From Peptococcaceae bacterium UBA7702 (GTDB lineage: Bacteria; Bacillota; Dehalobacteriia; UBA7702), in contig DLGE01000008.1 in NCBI GenBank assembly GCA_002482535.1, positions 1 through 64,000 of the forward strand: 64,000 bases of DNA, read 5' to 3'. The notes under the pieces are model-generated. The model saw only the letters and a program-made list of their open reading frames with translations. It did no database searches and was not told where the DNA came from. Within the stretch, counting starts at the first letter, position 1, and each line of letters begins with the position of its first letter. This document shows positions 53,186 through 62,280 of the stretch, one piece after another. Both the position numbers and the translations under genes were made by a program.

Positions 53186-53800
53186 AATGATGACATCTTG
53201 ATAATGTTTTGTCATCATCGCGTAAAGTTCATCGTCGCGTCCCTCTTTTACAATGGCAAGAATTTCCCGATGTTCCTTTCTGCTTTTGATCTTTTGCTTT
53301 TCATATTGGATATGGAAACCGAGGTACATCAGATCATCGTAATATTCGTAATCGCGTTCGGCGTTGCGGGTCAGAAAAACATTTCCGGTGCAACGGACAA
53401 AAGCGGTATCAAAGGGCAATTTCTCCCGCAAAGGTTGGGGGACATTGTCGCCGCGGCTTTCCTGCAGTGCCAGAATACTTTCCAATTCTTTGATGAGTTT
53501 CTCTCTCAAACCCATCTCCAAACAGAGTTGGTAACCGGTGCAGATTTGAATCACAAGTGCCTTTTCCAGCATACTGCGTTCTTCTTCCGGAATTTTGTGG
53601 ACAAACATTTTGTTGCCGACCTTGTCGATAAAACCGGAATGAATCATCAGGTTAACAGCATCACGAACAGGGGTGATGCTTACGCCAAAGGCATCCGCGA
53701 TTTGATTCAGGTTCAACTGCTGTCCCTGCTTCAAGATACCTTGGGCAATCTGCTCCTTTAAATAGTTGCAGATTTGTTCGTTGGTAGATTGAATTTTCAT
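53177..53800 (-). CDS. GntR-family regulator (FCD type)
   Basis: The 207-residue protein has a GntR winged helix (about 8-70, LNQIADAFGVSITPVRDAVNLM) and a helical FCD-type ligand domain. The ligand is unknown. ATG 53800 lies 9 bases after GGAGAG. It ends in TAG, the second amber stop seen in the window; read-through would add about ten residues. Three copies of a 10-mer lie just upstream. Confidence 0.85.
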   Translation of the reverse strand: MKIQSTNEQICNYLKEQIAQGILKQGQQLNLNQIADAFGVSITPVRDAVNLMIHSGFIDKVGNKMFVHKIPEEERSMLEKALVIQICTGYQLCLEMGLREKLIKELESILALQESRGDNVPQPLREKLPFDTAFVRCTGNVFLTRNAERDYEYYDDLMYLGFHIQYEKQKIKSRKEHREILAIVKEGRDDELYAMMTKHYQDVIIDK

Positions 53801-53824
53801 GCACACGTACTCTCCATTTTTGTG

Positions 53825-53865
53825 ATACTTTCATCATCCATAATACTTTCATAACATACTTTCAT
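53825..53865. promoter_or_regulatory. Three ATACTTTCAT repeats, candidate GntR operators
   Basis: ATACTTTCAT occurs at 53825-53834, 53843-53852 and 53856-53865, over or just downstream of the minus-strand gntR -10 (TACAAT). The inverted form ATGAAAGTAT occurs at 53010-53019. The adjoining 53866-53915 is almost pure A/T with interleaved palindromes. Confidence 0.55.
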
Positions 53866-54038
53866 TGTATAATATTATATAATATATTATTATATAATAT
53901 AAATTTATCATATTTTAACTCAAAATAAACGAGATTGCAATAGCTTTTTACAAAATTCGCAAAATATTATGAAATAACAAAAAAATTCGCTTTTTTTGCG
54001 GGGAAAGTAAGGTTACGCATAAAGAGAGCATACGTTAA

Positions 54039-54072
54039 TAAGCGCTCTCTTTGATTTTATAAAGAGAGCGCT
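54039..54072 (-). terminator. Terminator-like hairpin after the UPF0210 gene
   Basis: AAGCGCTCTCTTT pairs perfectly with AAAGAGAGCGCTT around 8 bases. Together with the A/T-rich gntR upstream region it fills 53866-54112, where I see no gene. Confidence 0.6.
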
Positions 54073-54112
54073 TCAACGGTTTCTATTTTGCGTTTGATAA
54101 GATTTTCGCCGG

Positions 54113-55480
54113 TCAGTTATTCAAGCTTTTGATGGGGGCGGGGATACGGCCGCCGCGTTTGACGAAGAGATCCGCTTTGTTTTTGTTTACTGGCATCACG
54201 GGGCCGGCGCCCAAAAGGCCACCGAATTCCACGGTGTCGCCTTCTTTTTTGCCCGCCGCGGGAATGATGCGGACGGCGGTGGTTTTGTTGTTGATCATGC
54301 CGATGGCGGCTTCGTCGGCGATTATTGCGGCAATGGTCTCGGCGCTGGTGTCTCCGGGAACGGTGATCATGTCAAGGCCCACGGAGCAGACGGCGGTCAT
54401 CGCTTCCAATTTTTCCAGGCAGAGGGCATGATCCCGGACAGCCCGGATCATGCCGGCATCTTCGCTGACAGGGATAAAAGCGCCGCTCAAGCCGCCCACG
54501 TGAGAGGAGGCCATGGCGCCGCCTTTTTTCACTGCGTCGTTGAGCAGGGCCAAAGCCGCCGTGGTACCGGGGCCGCCGCAGCGTTCTAAACCGACGGCTT
54601 CTAAAATATTAGCGACGCTGTCTCCCACCGCCGGTGTGGGGGCCAAGGAGAGATCCACGATGCCGAAGGTGGCGTTCAGCCGTTTCGAGGCTTCCCGGGC
54701 CACCAGTTCACCGGCGCGGGTGATTTTAAAGGCCGTCTTTTTAATGATTTCGGCGATTTCGCTGATATTGAGTTCGGGATGATCCTTAATGGCGCTTAAA
54801 ACCACGCCGGGGCCGCTGACGCCGGTATTGATCACGACCTCGGGTTCACCGACGCCGTGGAATGCTCCGGCCATAAAGGGATTATCCTCGGGAACATTGC
54901 AGAAGACCACTAATTTCGCGCAGCCGAGGCTGCCGCTTTCTTTGGTCAGCTTCGCCGTTTCTTTGATGATTTTGCCCATGGCGTAAACGGCGTCCATATT
55001 GATGCCGGCTTTGGTGGTGCCGATATTGACGGAAGAACAAACCCGTTCCGTTTCCGCCAAAGCTTGGGGAATGCTTTTGATCAGTTTTTCATCGCTTTCC
55101 GTCATTCCCTTATGAACCAGGGCGGAAAACCCGCCCAAGAAATTGACGCCGACTGCTTTGGCGGCGCGGTCTAAGGCTTTGGCAAAGACGGTGTAATCCT
55201 CGGTGGCGGAGGCTGCCGCCACCAGGGCGATGGGGGTTACGGAAATCCTTTTGTTGACAATGGGGATGCCGAAGTCACGGCTGATGTCTTCCCCGGTTTT
55301 TACTAAGTCTTCCGCTTTCAGGCATATTTTATCGTAGATTTTGGCTGCCGCTTTTTCCGCGCTTTCGTTGGCGCAGTCCAAAAGGCTGATGCCCATGGTG
55401 ATGGTGCGAACGTCGAGATTCTCATCGGCAACCATTTGGATGGTCTCCATGATTTCCCGGTAATCAAAATGACTTCTCAT
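54113..55480 (-). CDS. UPF0210 (PFL/DUF711) family protein
   Basis: The 455-residue protein is Ala/Gly-rich and matches UPF0210, a family paired with a small ACT protein in many Firmicutes. Patches include GISLLDCANES, NFLGGFSALVHKGMTESD and SSHVGGLSGAFIPVSEDAGM. The function is unknown. ATG 55480 follows GAGGT; a TTG four codons upstream overlaps that site. It lies 8 bases after the ACT gene. Confidence 0.88.
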   Translation of the reverse strand: MRSHFDYREIMETIQMVADENLDVRTITMGISLLDCANESAEKAAAKIYDKICLKAEDLVKTGEDISRDFGIPIVNKRISVTPIALVAAASATEDYTVFAKALDRAAKAVGVNFLGGFSALVHKGMTESDEKLIKSIPQALAETERVCSSVNIGTTKAGINMDAVYAMGKIIKETAKLTKESGSLGCAKLVVFCNVPEDNPFMAGAFHGVGEPEVVINTGVSGPGVVLSAIKDHPELNISEIAEIIKKTAFKITRAGELVAREASKRLNATFGIVDLSLAPTPAVGDSVANILEAVGLERCGGPGTTAALALLNDAVKKGGAMASSHVGGLSGAFIPVSEDAGMIRAVRDHALCLEKLEAMTAVCSVGLDMITVPGDTSAETIAAIIADEAAIGMINNKTTAVRIIPAAGKKEGDTVEFGGLLGAGPVMPVNKNKADLFVKRGGRIPAPIKSLNN

Positions 55481-55488
55481 GGCGTACC

Positions 55489-55761
55489 TCAAATCCTGTG
55501 CATATAAGTGAAGATTTCTTCCTTCTGGGCTAAGATCTTCATGCCGAGCTCTTCACCTACGGCGTCAAGTTTCTCTTGCAGAACGTCGAAGGCCACGTTG
55601 GCGGCGGTGATGTCGCAGAGCATGACCATGGTGAAAATGTCCTGGAGCAGCGTTTGGTTGATATCCAAAATATTGACGTTGGTATCCGCCAAAACAGCGG
55701 TTATTTTGGCGGTGATGCCTACTTGATCGTGGCCCACCACGGTGATGATGATTCTCTTCAT
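55489..55761 (-). CDS. ACT-domain regulator protein (UPF0237)
   Basis: The 90-residue protein is a single ACT domain (IIITVVGHDQVGITAKITAV, then VNILDINQTLLQDIFTM) of the UPF0237 group, related to GcvR regulators. ACT domains bind amino acids; the ligand here is unknown. ATG 55761 follows AAGGAG. It forms a two-gene unit with UPF0210 and may follow ileS in one transcript, with a 24-base gap. Confidence 0.9.
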   Translation of the reverse strand: MKRIIITVVGHDQVGITAKITAVLADTNVNILDINQTLLQDIFTMVMLCDITAANVAFDVLQEKLDAVGEELGMKILAQKEEIFTYMHRI

Positions 55762-55785
55762 AAACAATCTCCTTATAGAATCCCC

Positions 55786-58539
55786 TTATTCCCCGGCGAT
55801 CTCGCTGAGATCCATATCTTTGATCACCTCGCTGCATCTGACGCAGAGCCCGTCGGCGTCTAAATCTTCCCTGTATTTCCAGCAGCGGCTGCATTTTTCG
55901 CCTTTGGCGGCGGTCACTTCCACTTTAATCTCAGCATCGGCGCTTTCTTTGATGACGGCTTCGGAAACAATGCAAATATCGGCAAATTCCTCTGCCACCG
56001 ACTGCAACAAAGCAAAATCTTCTTTCCCCGCGATGACGGTGACGGCGGCGTCGAGGGAGTGGCCAATCACTTTATCGCGGCGGGCCGCTTCGGCGGCCTT
56101 GGTGACCTCTTCCCTGATGGCAATTAGCCGTGCCCATTTGGCGGCCAGGGCTTCGTCATGGTAAGAGGCGCTGATTTGCGGCAGATCGAGGAGCTGTACG
56201 CTCAGGGGTTCCCCTTCCGTTCTGATATAGGACCAAATTTCTTCGGTGGTGAAGGAGAGGATCGGCATCATCAGGCGGACGAGGGCCTGGAGGGCTTCGT
56301 AAAGCACGGTTTGCGCCGCTTTTCTGTCCTCGTCGTCCTTGGCGGATACGTAGAGGCGGTCTTTGATGATATCGAGATAGAAGGCGCTCATATCGACGAC
56401 ACAGAAATGGTGCAGCAGATGAAATACGCTATGGAATTCATAGTTTTCATAGGCTTCCACGGTTTTTGTGTTGAGTTCCTCTAAAAGATGCAGGGCGTAA
56501 CGGTCGATTTCTTTCATGGCGGTGTAAGGAACTTTTTCCGTTTTGGCGTCAAAATCGTAGAGGTTCCCCATGAGGAAGCGCATCGTATTGCGGAGCTTGC
56601 GATAGGCTTCGCTGACTTGCTTTAAAATCCCATCGGAACAGGCCAGATCATTCCGGTAATCGGCGGAACTGACCCAAAGGCGCAGCACATCGGCGCCCAT
56701 CTTTTCAATGACTTTCAGGGGATCTACGGTATTGCCCAAGGATTTTGACTGTTTATGCCCCTTTTCATCGACGAGAAAACCGTGGGTTAAAACGCCTTTG
56801 TAGGGCGCTTTGCCCCGGGTAGCCACGGAAATGGAAAGGGAGGAGTTGAACCAGCCGCGATGTTGGTCGCTGCCTTCCAAATAGAGATCGATATCGCCTT
56901 TGATGTCGGGGTTGTTTTCAATCACCGCGGCAAAGGAGGAGCCGCTGTCGAACCAAACGTCCATGATGTCTTTTTCTTTATCGAAGGTATTGCAACCGCA
57001 ATCGCAGGTAAAACCGGCGGGGAGCAGATCTTTGGCTTCCTTCGCGAACCAGACCTGGGAGCCGCCTTCCTCCCGGAATAATTTTTGTAGGTGACGAATG
57101 GTGATTTCGTTGATGATCGCTTTGCCGCAGTCTTTGCAGTAAAAGATCGGAATCGGCACGCCCCAAGTGCGTTGCCGGGAGATGCACCAATCGCCGCGGT
57201 CGCGGATCATGTTGTAGATACGGTCTCTGCCCCAAGAGGGGATCCAGCGTACTTTATCGATTTCCGCCAAAGCCTTTTGCCGAAAACCGTCGATGGAAGC
57301 AAACCACTGTTCTGTGGCACGGAAAAGAATCGGTTCTTTGCAGCGCCAGCAATGGGGATACTGGTGTTTGATGAAGATCAGTTTGATTAGTTTGCCGCTG
57401 TCCTCCAATGTCTTCACCACGGCTTTGTTGCCTTCATTGGTGGAAAGACCCTGGAATTCCCGGGCTTCGGCGGTGAAACGGCCGCTGTTATCAAGGGGAG
57501 AGATCACGGGCAGATCGTATTTTTTGCCCACCATAAAGTCGTCGGCGCCGTGGCCGGGAGCGGTATGCACCGCGCCGGTACCGGCTTCGTCGGTGACGTG
57601 ATCGCCTAAGATGACGAGACTTTCCCTGTCTGCCCAAAGCGGATGATAACAGGTGATCTTTTCCAGATCAGCGCCGCTGTATTCTTCCAGGATTTCGTAA
57701 TCGGTGATGCCGGTATCCTTCAGGAAGAGTTGCAGCAGTGGTTTGCCGACAATCCAGGATTCTCCGTTGACTTTTAGGAGACAATAGGTAAAGTTGGTGT
57801 TTAAGCAAATGGCCACATTGGCCGGAATCGTCCAGGGCGTGGTGGTCCAAATCACGAAGCAGGCGTCTTGGGGTACTTTGCCTTTGGTATCTTTGACGGA
57901 GAATTTCACATAGATGGAAGGGCTCTTATGGTCGGCGTATTCCACTTCCGCTTCGGCCAAAGCCGTTTCGCAGTCAGGGCACCAGTAAACGGGTTTCAAT
58001 CCTTTATAGATGTAACCCTTTTGGGCCATTTCACCGAAAATGCCGATCTGGACGGCTTCATATTCCGGTTTTAACGTAATATAAGGATGATCCCAGTCGC
58101 CGCGCACGCCGAGACGTTTGAATTCCTCCCGCTGAATGTCCACGAACTGGAGGGCGAATTCCTTGCATTTATCGCGGAATTCGGTGACGTGAGTCTGTTT
58201 TCTGTTGAGTCCCAACGCTTTGATGGCCCGCTGTTCAATGGGGAGACCGTGGGTATCCCAGCCGGGAATATAGGGACACTGATACCCCGCCATGGTGTGG
58301 TATTTGATGATGATATCCTTTAAAACTTTGTTTAAAGCATGTCCCAAATGGATGTCGCCGTTGGCATAAGGCGGGCCGTCGTGGAGAATGTACGTCGGCT
58401 GTCCTTCCCGCAGTGCCAGTGATTGATGGTAGATATCATCCTTTTCCCATTGGGCCAGGATACCCGGCTCTTTTTGGGGCAGGTTGCCTCTCATGGGAAA
58501 ATCCGTTTCCGGTAAGTTCAGCGTTTTGCCATAGTCCAT
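55786..58539 (-). CDS. ileS: Isoleucyl-tRNA synthetase
   Basis: The 917-residue class I enzyme has the HIGH motif in PPYANGDIHLGHALNK, a large editing domain, a KMSKS-type KGHKQSKSLGN and a C-terminal zinc finger (CSRCWKYREDL...CVRCSE). Its size and zinc finger fit the bacterial type. AAAGGAG precedes ATG 58539. No T-box sequence is visible upstream. Confidence 0.97.
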   Translation of the reverse strand: MDYGKTLNLPETDFPMRGNLPQKEPGILAQWEKDDIYHQSLALREGQPTYILHDGPPYANGDIHLGHALNKVLKDIIIKYHTMAGYQCPYIPGWDTHGLPIEQRAIKALGLNRKQTHVTEFRDKCKEFALQFVDIQREEFKRLGVRGDWDHPYITLKPEYEAVQIGIFGEMAQKGYIYKGLKPVYWCPDCETALAEAEVEYADHKSPSIYVKFSVKDTKGKVPQDACFVIWTTTPWTIPANVAICLNTNFTYCLLKVNGESWIVGKPLLQLFLKDTGITDYEILEEYSGADLEKITCYHPLWADRESLVILGDHVTDEAGTGAVHTAPGHGADDFMVGKKYDLPVISPLDNSGRFTAEAREFQGLSTNEGNKAVVKTLEDSGKLIKLIFIKHQYPHCWRCKEPILFRATEQWFASIDGFRQKALAEIDKVRWIPSWGRDRIYNMIRDRGDWCISRQRTWGVPIPIFYCKDCGKAIINEITIRHLQKLFREEGGSQVWFAKEAKDLLPAGFTCDCGCNTFDKEKDIMDVWFDSGSSFAAVIENNPDIKGDIDLYLEGSDQHRGWFNSSLSISVATRGKAPYKGVLTHGFLVDEKGHKQSKSLGNTVDPLKVIEKMGADVLRLWVSSADYRNDLACSDGILKQVSEAYRKLRNTMRFLMGNLYDFDAKTEKVPYTAMKEIDRYALHLLEELNTKTVEAYENYEFHSVFHLLHHFCVVDMSAFYLDIIKDRLYVSAKDDEDRKAAQTVLYEALQALVRLMMPILSFTTEEIWSYIRTEGEPLSVQLLDLPQISASYHDEALAAKWARLIAIREEVTKAAEAARRDKVIGHSLDAAVTVIAGKEDFALLQSVAEEFADICIVSEAVIKESADAEIKVEVTAAKGEKCSRCWKYREDLDADGLCVRCSEVIKDMDLSEIAGE

Positions 58540-58600
58540 TGTGAAAATCTCCTTTAAGGATCAATAAATTTACTTTACTATTATTTGAACGTTAAACTTT

Positions 58601-58629
58601 ATTTTATAATGTAAGGTGGGGTTTGTCAA
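58601..58629 (-). promoter_or_regulatory. ileS promoter
   Basis: On the minus strand TTGACA (58629-58624), 17 bases, then TAAAAT (58606-58601), about 60 bases before ileS. The rest of 58630-58834 shows only the promoter region of the asparaginase. Confidence 0.7.
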
Positions 58630-58834
58630 CCTTTCATCGCTGTTGATCTGCGGTATTTCCCGTTTTTTCAGACGAAAAAAGAGTTGTTTGCCCCCATCCG
58701 TTTTTGATGGCGTCTTTGGCGTTGAAAAAAATTGCTTCTCTTGTGTTGATTCGGGGATTTTTTTTGAATGAGACTCCTCATTCTGTCATTCATGTGGTAG
58801 AATAACAATGAATCCCTGGGAAAGGAATTCGTTT

Positions 58835-59842
58835 ATGTCAAAACACATTCTTTTTATCGAAACCGGCGGCACCTTTGCCTGTGAGACGAAGGCGGCGGGT
58901 GTGAGAGATCTCGGCGATCATTCCGTCCTCGATTTTGCCGTTGTCAGAGACAGGATCAACGGCACCAACCTGGATATTTCCGTGAAACAGCCCTTTCGCG
59001 TTTTAAGTGAAAACATGACCCTGGAACGTCTGGAAGAGTGGCTGCTGTTTTTGAAAACCGTCGATTTTGCCGCCTATGACGGCGTCGTGATCGCCCACGG
59101 CACCGATACCTTGGCTTATACGGTGAACCTTACTGCTTTTGCCCTGGGCAAGCAGGATATTCCCCTTGTTTTTATTGCCGCCGACCGGCCCCTGTTCCAG
59201 GCGGAATCCAACGGTACGGTGAATTTCCTCGCGGCCCTCGATTTTATGGAGGCCGGGGAAACCGGGGTGTTTGCCCTTTTCCGCAATGAGGACGGGCGTA
59301 TCCTCGTCCACCGCGGCGGCCGTTTACGGCAAATGAATGATATTGAGACCTCTTTTTACAGCCATCGCGGCGTATTTTTTGGAGAGCTGCGGGACGGGCA
59401 TTTCTTTTATCATGAGCATCGGCTGAATCTGCGTTTTCAAAAAGCGGCCTTGCCTTATGACGGTGTCTCCCTGCGCCGTGGTATTTTGCGAATTTTCCCC
59501 TATCCCGGGTTGCAATACAGCGCTTTCAATCTCTTGGGCGTTGATGCTGTTTTGCTGGATACCTACCATTCCGCAACATTCTGCACGGCGGGAGATACGG
59601 AAAATCTGAATGATCTGTTAACGCTTTTGCCGTTGAGTACTCCTATTTTTATCGTTGGCGGCGTGGATGGCGAAGAGCGCTATGCCGCAGTGTTAAGAGA
59701 GCGGGAAAACCTCTATTTTGTCACCGATGTAGCGCCGGAAGCTTTTTATATGAAGGCGCTGTTATCCTTCGGCGACCGGGAAACGGCGGCGGCCACCGCG
59801 TATCTTTTAGAAAATAGCATCGGGGAAAAGGTCTCCTCTTGA
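58835..59842 (+). CDS. Type I-like L-asparaginase
   Basis: The 335-residue protein shows both asparaginase threonine motifs, IETGGTFACE near the start and IAHGTDTLAYT near 93. No signal peptide, so it is cytoplasmic. It hydrolyses asparagine to aspartate and ammonia. AAAGGA precedes ATG 58835; an in-frame ATG upstream lacks a site. Confidence 0.88.
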   Translation: MSKHILFIETGGTFACETKAAGVRDLGDHSVLDFAVVRDRINGTNLDISVKQPFRVLSENMTLERLEEWLLFLKTVDFAAYDGVVIAHGTDTLAYTVNLTAFALGKQDIPLVFIAADRPLFQAESNGTVNFLAALDFMEAGETGVFALFRNEDGRILVHRGGRLRQMNDIETSFYSHRGVFFGELRDGHFFYHEHRLNLRFQKAALPYDGVSLRRGILRIFPYPGLQYSAFNLLGVDAVLLDTYHSATFCTAGDTENLNDLLTLLPLSTPIFIVGGVDGEERYAAVLRERENLYFVTDVAPEAFYMKALLSFGDRETAAATAYLLENSIGEKVSS

Positions 59843-59896
59843 CTTTTTCTTTGTTTTGAGGCAGAATTGCCTTGTATTACGAAAGGAAGAATCAAC

Positions 59897-60781
59897 ATGA
59901 AAAAGATATCTTTGCTGTTATTGGTAGGGCTGGCGTTGATGACGCTGGTTTTCGTGTCCGCCTGCCACGGCGACTCCGGCGTGGTTCAGGAGGAAGAGGA
60001 AAGCCTCAACCTCGGTGATACGTTGAGAGTCGGCATGGACTGCGACTATCCGCCCTATAATTGGGCCCAGGAAGACGACAGCAACGGCGCTGTGGCCATC
60101 AGCAACGAAAGCGGCTTTGCCAACGGTTACGATGTCCAAATGGCCCTATTGATTGGCAAAGCTCTGGACATTGACGTGGAAATCGTCAAGATCGAACGGG
60201 GTAAACTCATCGCCGCCCTGGAAGACGGTGATATCGATGTGATGATCGCCGGTGTCAATCCTTTGGAATCGAGAGCGGATAAAATTGATTTTACGGAAAG
60301 CTATTATGACAGTGAATACGTGGTTGTGGTGATGAAGGACGGCGATTATGCCGCTGCTACCGCCATCGACGATTTTGAAAACGCCCGTCTCACGGCGGAG
60401 ACAGGGTCCTATATCTATGATTCCCTGCTGTCCCAGATGGAGGGCGTGGATATCGCGGATTCCCTAACCTATCATATGGACATGCGGGTAGCCTTGGCTC
60501 ATAACGTCATCGACGGTTACGTGACCAGCCTCGCCGAAGGAATGTCCGCCACCAAAGCCCACAGCGATTTTGCCATGGTGACTTTTAACGACGGCGCGGG
60601 ATTTGAAACCGATGATGAATACGCCACCGTCGCCATGGGCGTGGCCAAAGGCCGGGGGATTTTGGTAGAAACCTTAAACGATATTCTTGATGATATCTCT
60701 GTTTCCGATCGCAATGCGCTGATGATCGACGCCATCTATCATCAGCCCGATGAAGAGGAGGAAGTGGAGGAAGAGGTATAA
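59897..60781 (+). CDS. Amino-acid-type ABC solute-binding lipoprotein
   Basis: The 294-residue protein has a lipoprotein signal with lipobox FVSACHG (Cys about 21). A family 3 solute-binding domain (LRVGMDCDYPPYNWAQ and IAGVNPLESRADKIDFTESYY) follows. It captures polar amino acids or similar ligands at the membrane surface. No permease or ATPase gene is adjacent, so it is an orphan here. The C-terminus is Glu-rich (DEEEEVEEEV). AAAGGAAG precedes ATG 59897. Confidence 0.88.
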   Translation: MKKISLLLLVGLALMTLVFVSACHGDSGVVQEEEESLNLGDTLRVGMDCDYPPYNWAQEDDSNGAVAISNESGFANGYDVQMALLIGKALDIDVEIVKIERGKLIAALEDGDIDVMIAGVNPLESRADKIDFTESYYDSEYVVVVMKDGDYAAATAIDDFENARLTAETGSYIYDSLLSQMEGVDIADSLTYHMDMRVALAHNVIDGYVTSLAEGMSATKAHSDFAMVTFNDGAGFETDDEYATVAMGVAKGRGILVETLNDILDDISVSDRNALMIDAIYHQPDEEEEVEEEV

Positions 60782-60802
60782 TAAGGTATAAAATAAGGAA
60801 AA

Positions 60803-60827
60803 ACCCAGGCCAAACCTGGGCTTTTCC
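60803..60827 (+). terminator. Terminator after solute-binding gene
   Basis: CCCAGG and CCTGGG arms around CCAAA are followed by a T-rich tail. Confidence 0.75.
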
Positions 60828-60889
60828 TTTCCTATGACGCAAGGGGAGGGAGACGTTTCACGATTTCATGATCGGAAGGGGTACAAGCC

Positions 60890-62176
60890 ATGCTTTTTCA
60901 TAACATTGCGATATATCGGGAAAATAATACCGTAGCTCAAAATCAATTTGTCGGCGTAGAAGGCGCCTATATCCGTTATGTGGGAGACACGCCGCCAAAA
61001 AAAGATTTCGGCCCTTTGATTGACGGCAAAGACAAATTGTTGCTGCCGGCTTTCTATAATGCCCACGCCCATACGCCGATGACGATTTTGCGGGGTTACG
61101 GCGAAAATATGGCCTTGTCCGACTGGCTCACCAAAAAAATCTTTCCCTTTGAAGCGAAGCTGACTCCGGAAATGGTTCGTAACAGCACTCTTTTGGGCAT
61201 CGCGGAAATGTTCCGTGGCGGCGTTGTTGCCGCCACCGATATGTATTTTTTCGGCGAGGCCATCATGGAAGCCTTTGCCGAGAGCGGTGCGAAGCTCAAT
61301 CTTTCCCTGGGTACCGTCTGCTTTGACCAACGGGGTTTTTATGAATTACCGGATTATCAGGAAAACGAGTATCTTTTCCGGCAATGGCACGGCGCCGCCG
61401 ACGGCCGCCTGCTGGTGGATATGAGCATCCACGGAGAGTATACTTCTTCTGCCAAAGTCGTGGCGGAAGTCGCGTCCTACGCCAAGGAGAAAAACTGCCG
61501 CATGCAGCTGCATCTTTCCGAAACCAAAAAGGAACATGAGGAATGCATCGGCCGACATGGCAAAACGCCGGCCCGCTACTTTTATGATCACGGTCTTTTT
61601 GACGTCCCTACTACGGCCGCCCATTGCGTTTGGCTCAGCGAGGAGGATATGACGCTGCTGGCGGAAAAGGACGTCACCGTCGCCACCTGCCCTGTGAGTA
61701 ATATGAAGCTGGCCAGCGGCATTGCCGATCTCCCCGCCATGCTGAAGAAAAAGCTTCAAATCGCCCTCGGCACCGATGGCGCTTCCAGCAACAACAGCCT
61801 TAGTATGTTCGACGACATGAAATCCCTCGCCCTGGTGCAGCGGGTAGGATCCGGTGATCCCGCCGCTCTCGCCCCCGAGGAGGTGCTGTCTTTTGCCACG
61901 GTGAACGGTGCGCGTTCTCAAGGCAGATCCGATTGCGGCTTGATCAAAGAAGGTTGCCGTGCGGACCTTACGCTGATCAATACCGCCTCCCTCCATTTTT
62001 ATCCCCGGCAGCAGCTGATCAATCACCTGATTTACGCCGCCGACAACAGTGATGTGGTGATGACCGTTGTGGACGGTAAAATCGTCTACGATCACGGTGA
62101 TTTTCCCACCATCGACACGGAAAAAGTGATGTTTCAGGTGGAAAGAGATTTTGACGCGGTACTCAAGGCCCTTTGA
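60890..62176 (+). CDS. MtaD/SsnA-type amidohydrolase
   Basis: The 428-residue metal hydrolase resembles S-adenosylhomocysteine/methylthioadenosine deaminases: NAHAHTPMTILRGYGEN (His59, His61), HLSETKKE, AHCVWLSEEDM and LGTDGASSNN carry the metal and catalytic residues. It deaminates a purine nucleoside or related amidine; the exact substrate is uncertain. GAAGGGG precedes ATG 60890. Confidence 0.85.
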   Translation: MLFHNIAIYRENNTVAQNQFVGVEGAYIRYVGDTPPKKDFGPLIDGKDKLLLPAFYNAHAHTPMTILRGYGENMALSDWLTKKIFPFEAKLTPEMVRNSTLLGIAEMFRGGVVAATDMYFFGEAIMEAFAESGAKLNLSLGTVCFDQRGFYELPDYQENEYLFRQWHGAADGRLLVDMSIHGEYTSSAKVVAEVASYAKEKNCRMQLHLSETKKEHEECIGRHGKTPARYFYDHGLFDVPTTAAHCVWLSEEDMTLLAEKDVTVATCPVSNMKLASGIADLPAMLKKKLQIALGTDGASSNNSLSMFDDMKSLALVQRVGSGDPAALAPEEVLSFATVNGARSQGRSDCGLIKEGCRADLTLINTASLHFYPRQQLINHLIYAADNSDVVMTVVDGKIVYDHGDFPTIDTEKVMFQVERDFDAVLKAL

Positions 62177-62280
62177 TGTTGCCGCTCTGTTTGATTCAGA
62201 GGTGAAAAAGGTTGCTTTTATCGTGAAAATACGCTAAAATATTTATTTAGATTGTGAGCCAGCGAAAAGAGATAAAGCGC

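Noticed and set aside
53866..53915. Replication or attachment site in the A/T-only stretch
   Set aside because: No integrase, repeat pair or initiator boxes accompany it; it is better explained as the gntR promoter region.
58540..58834. A T-box leader upstream of ileS
   Set aside because: No T-box-type conserved sequence (GGTGGNACCGCG) or specifier structure is visible on the minus strand, and the leader is short.
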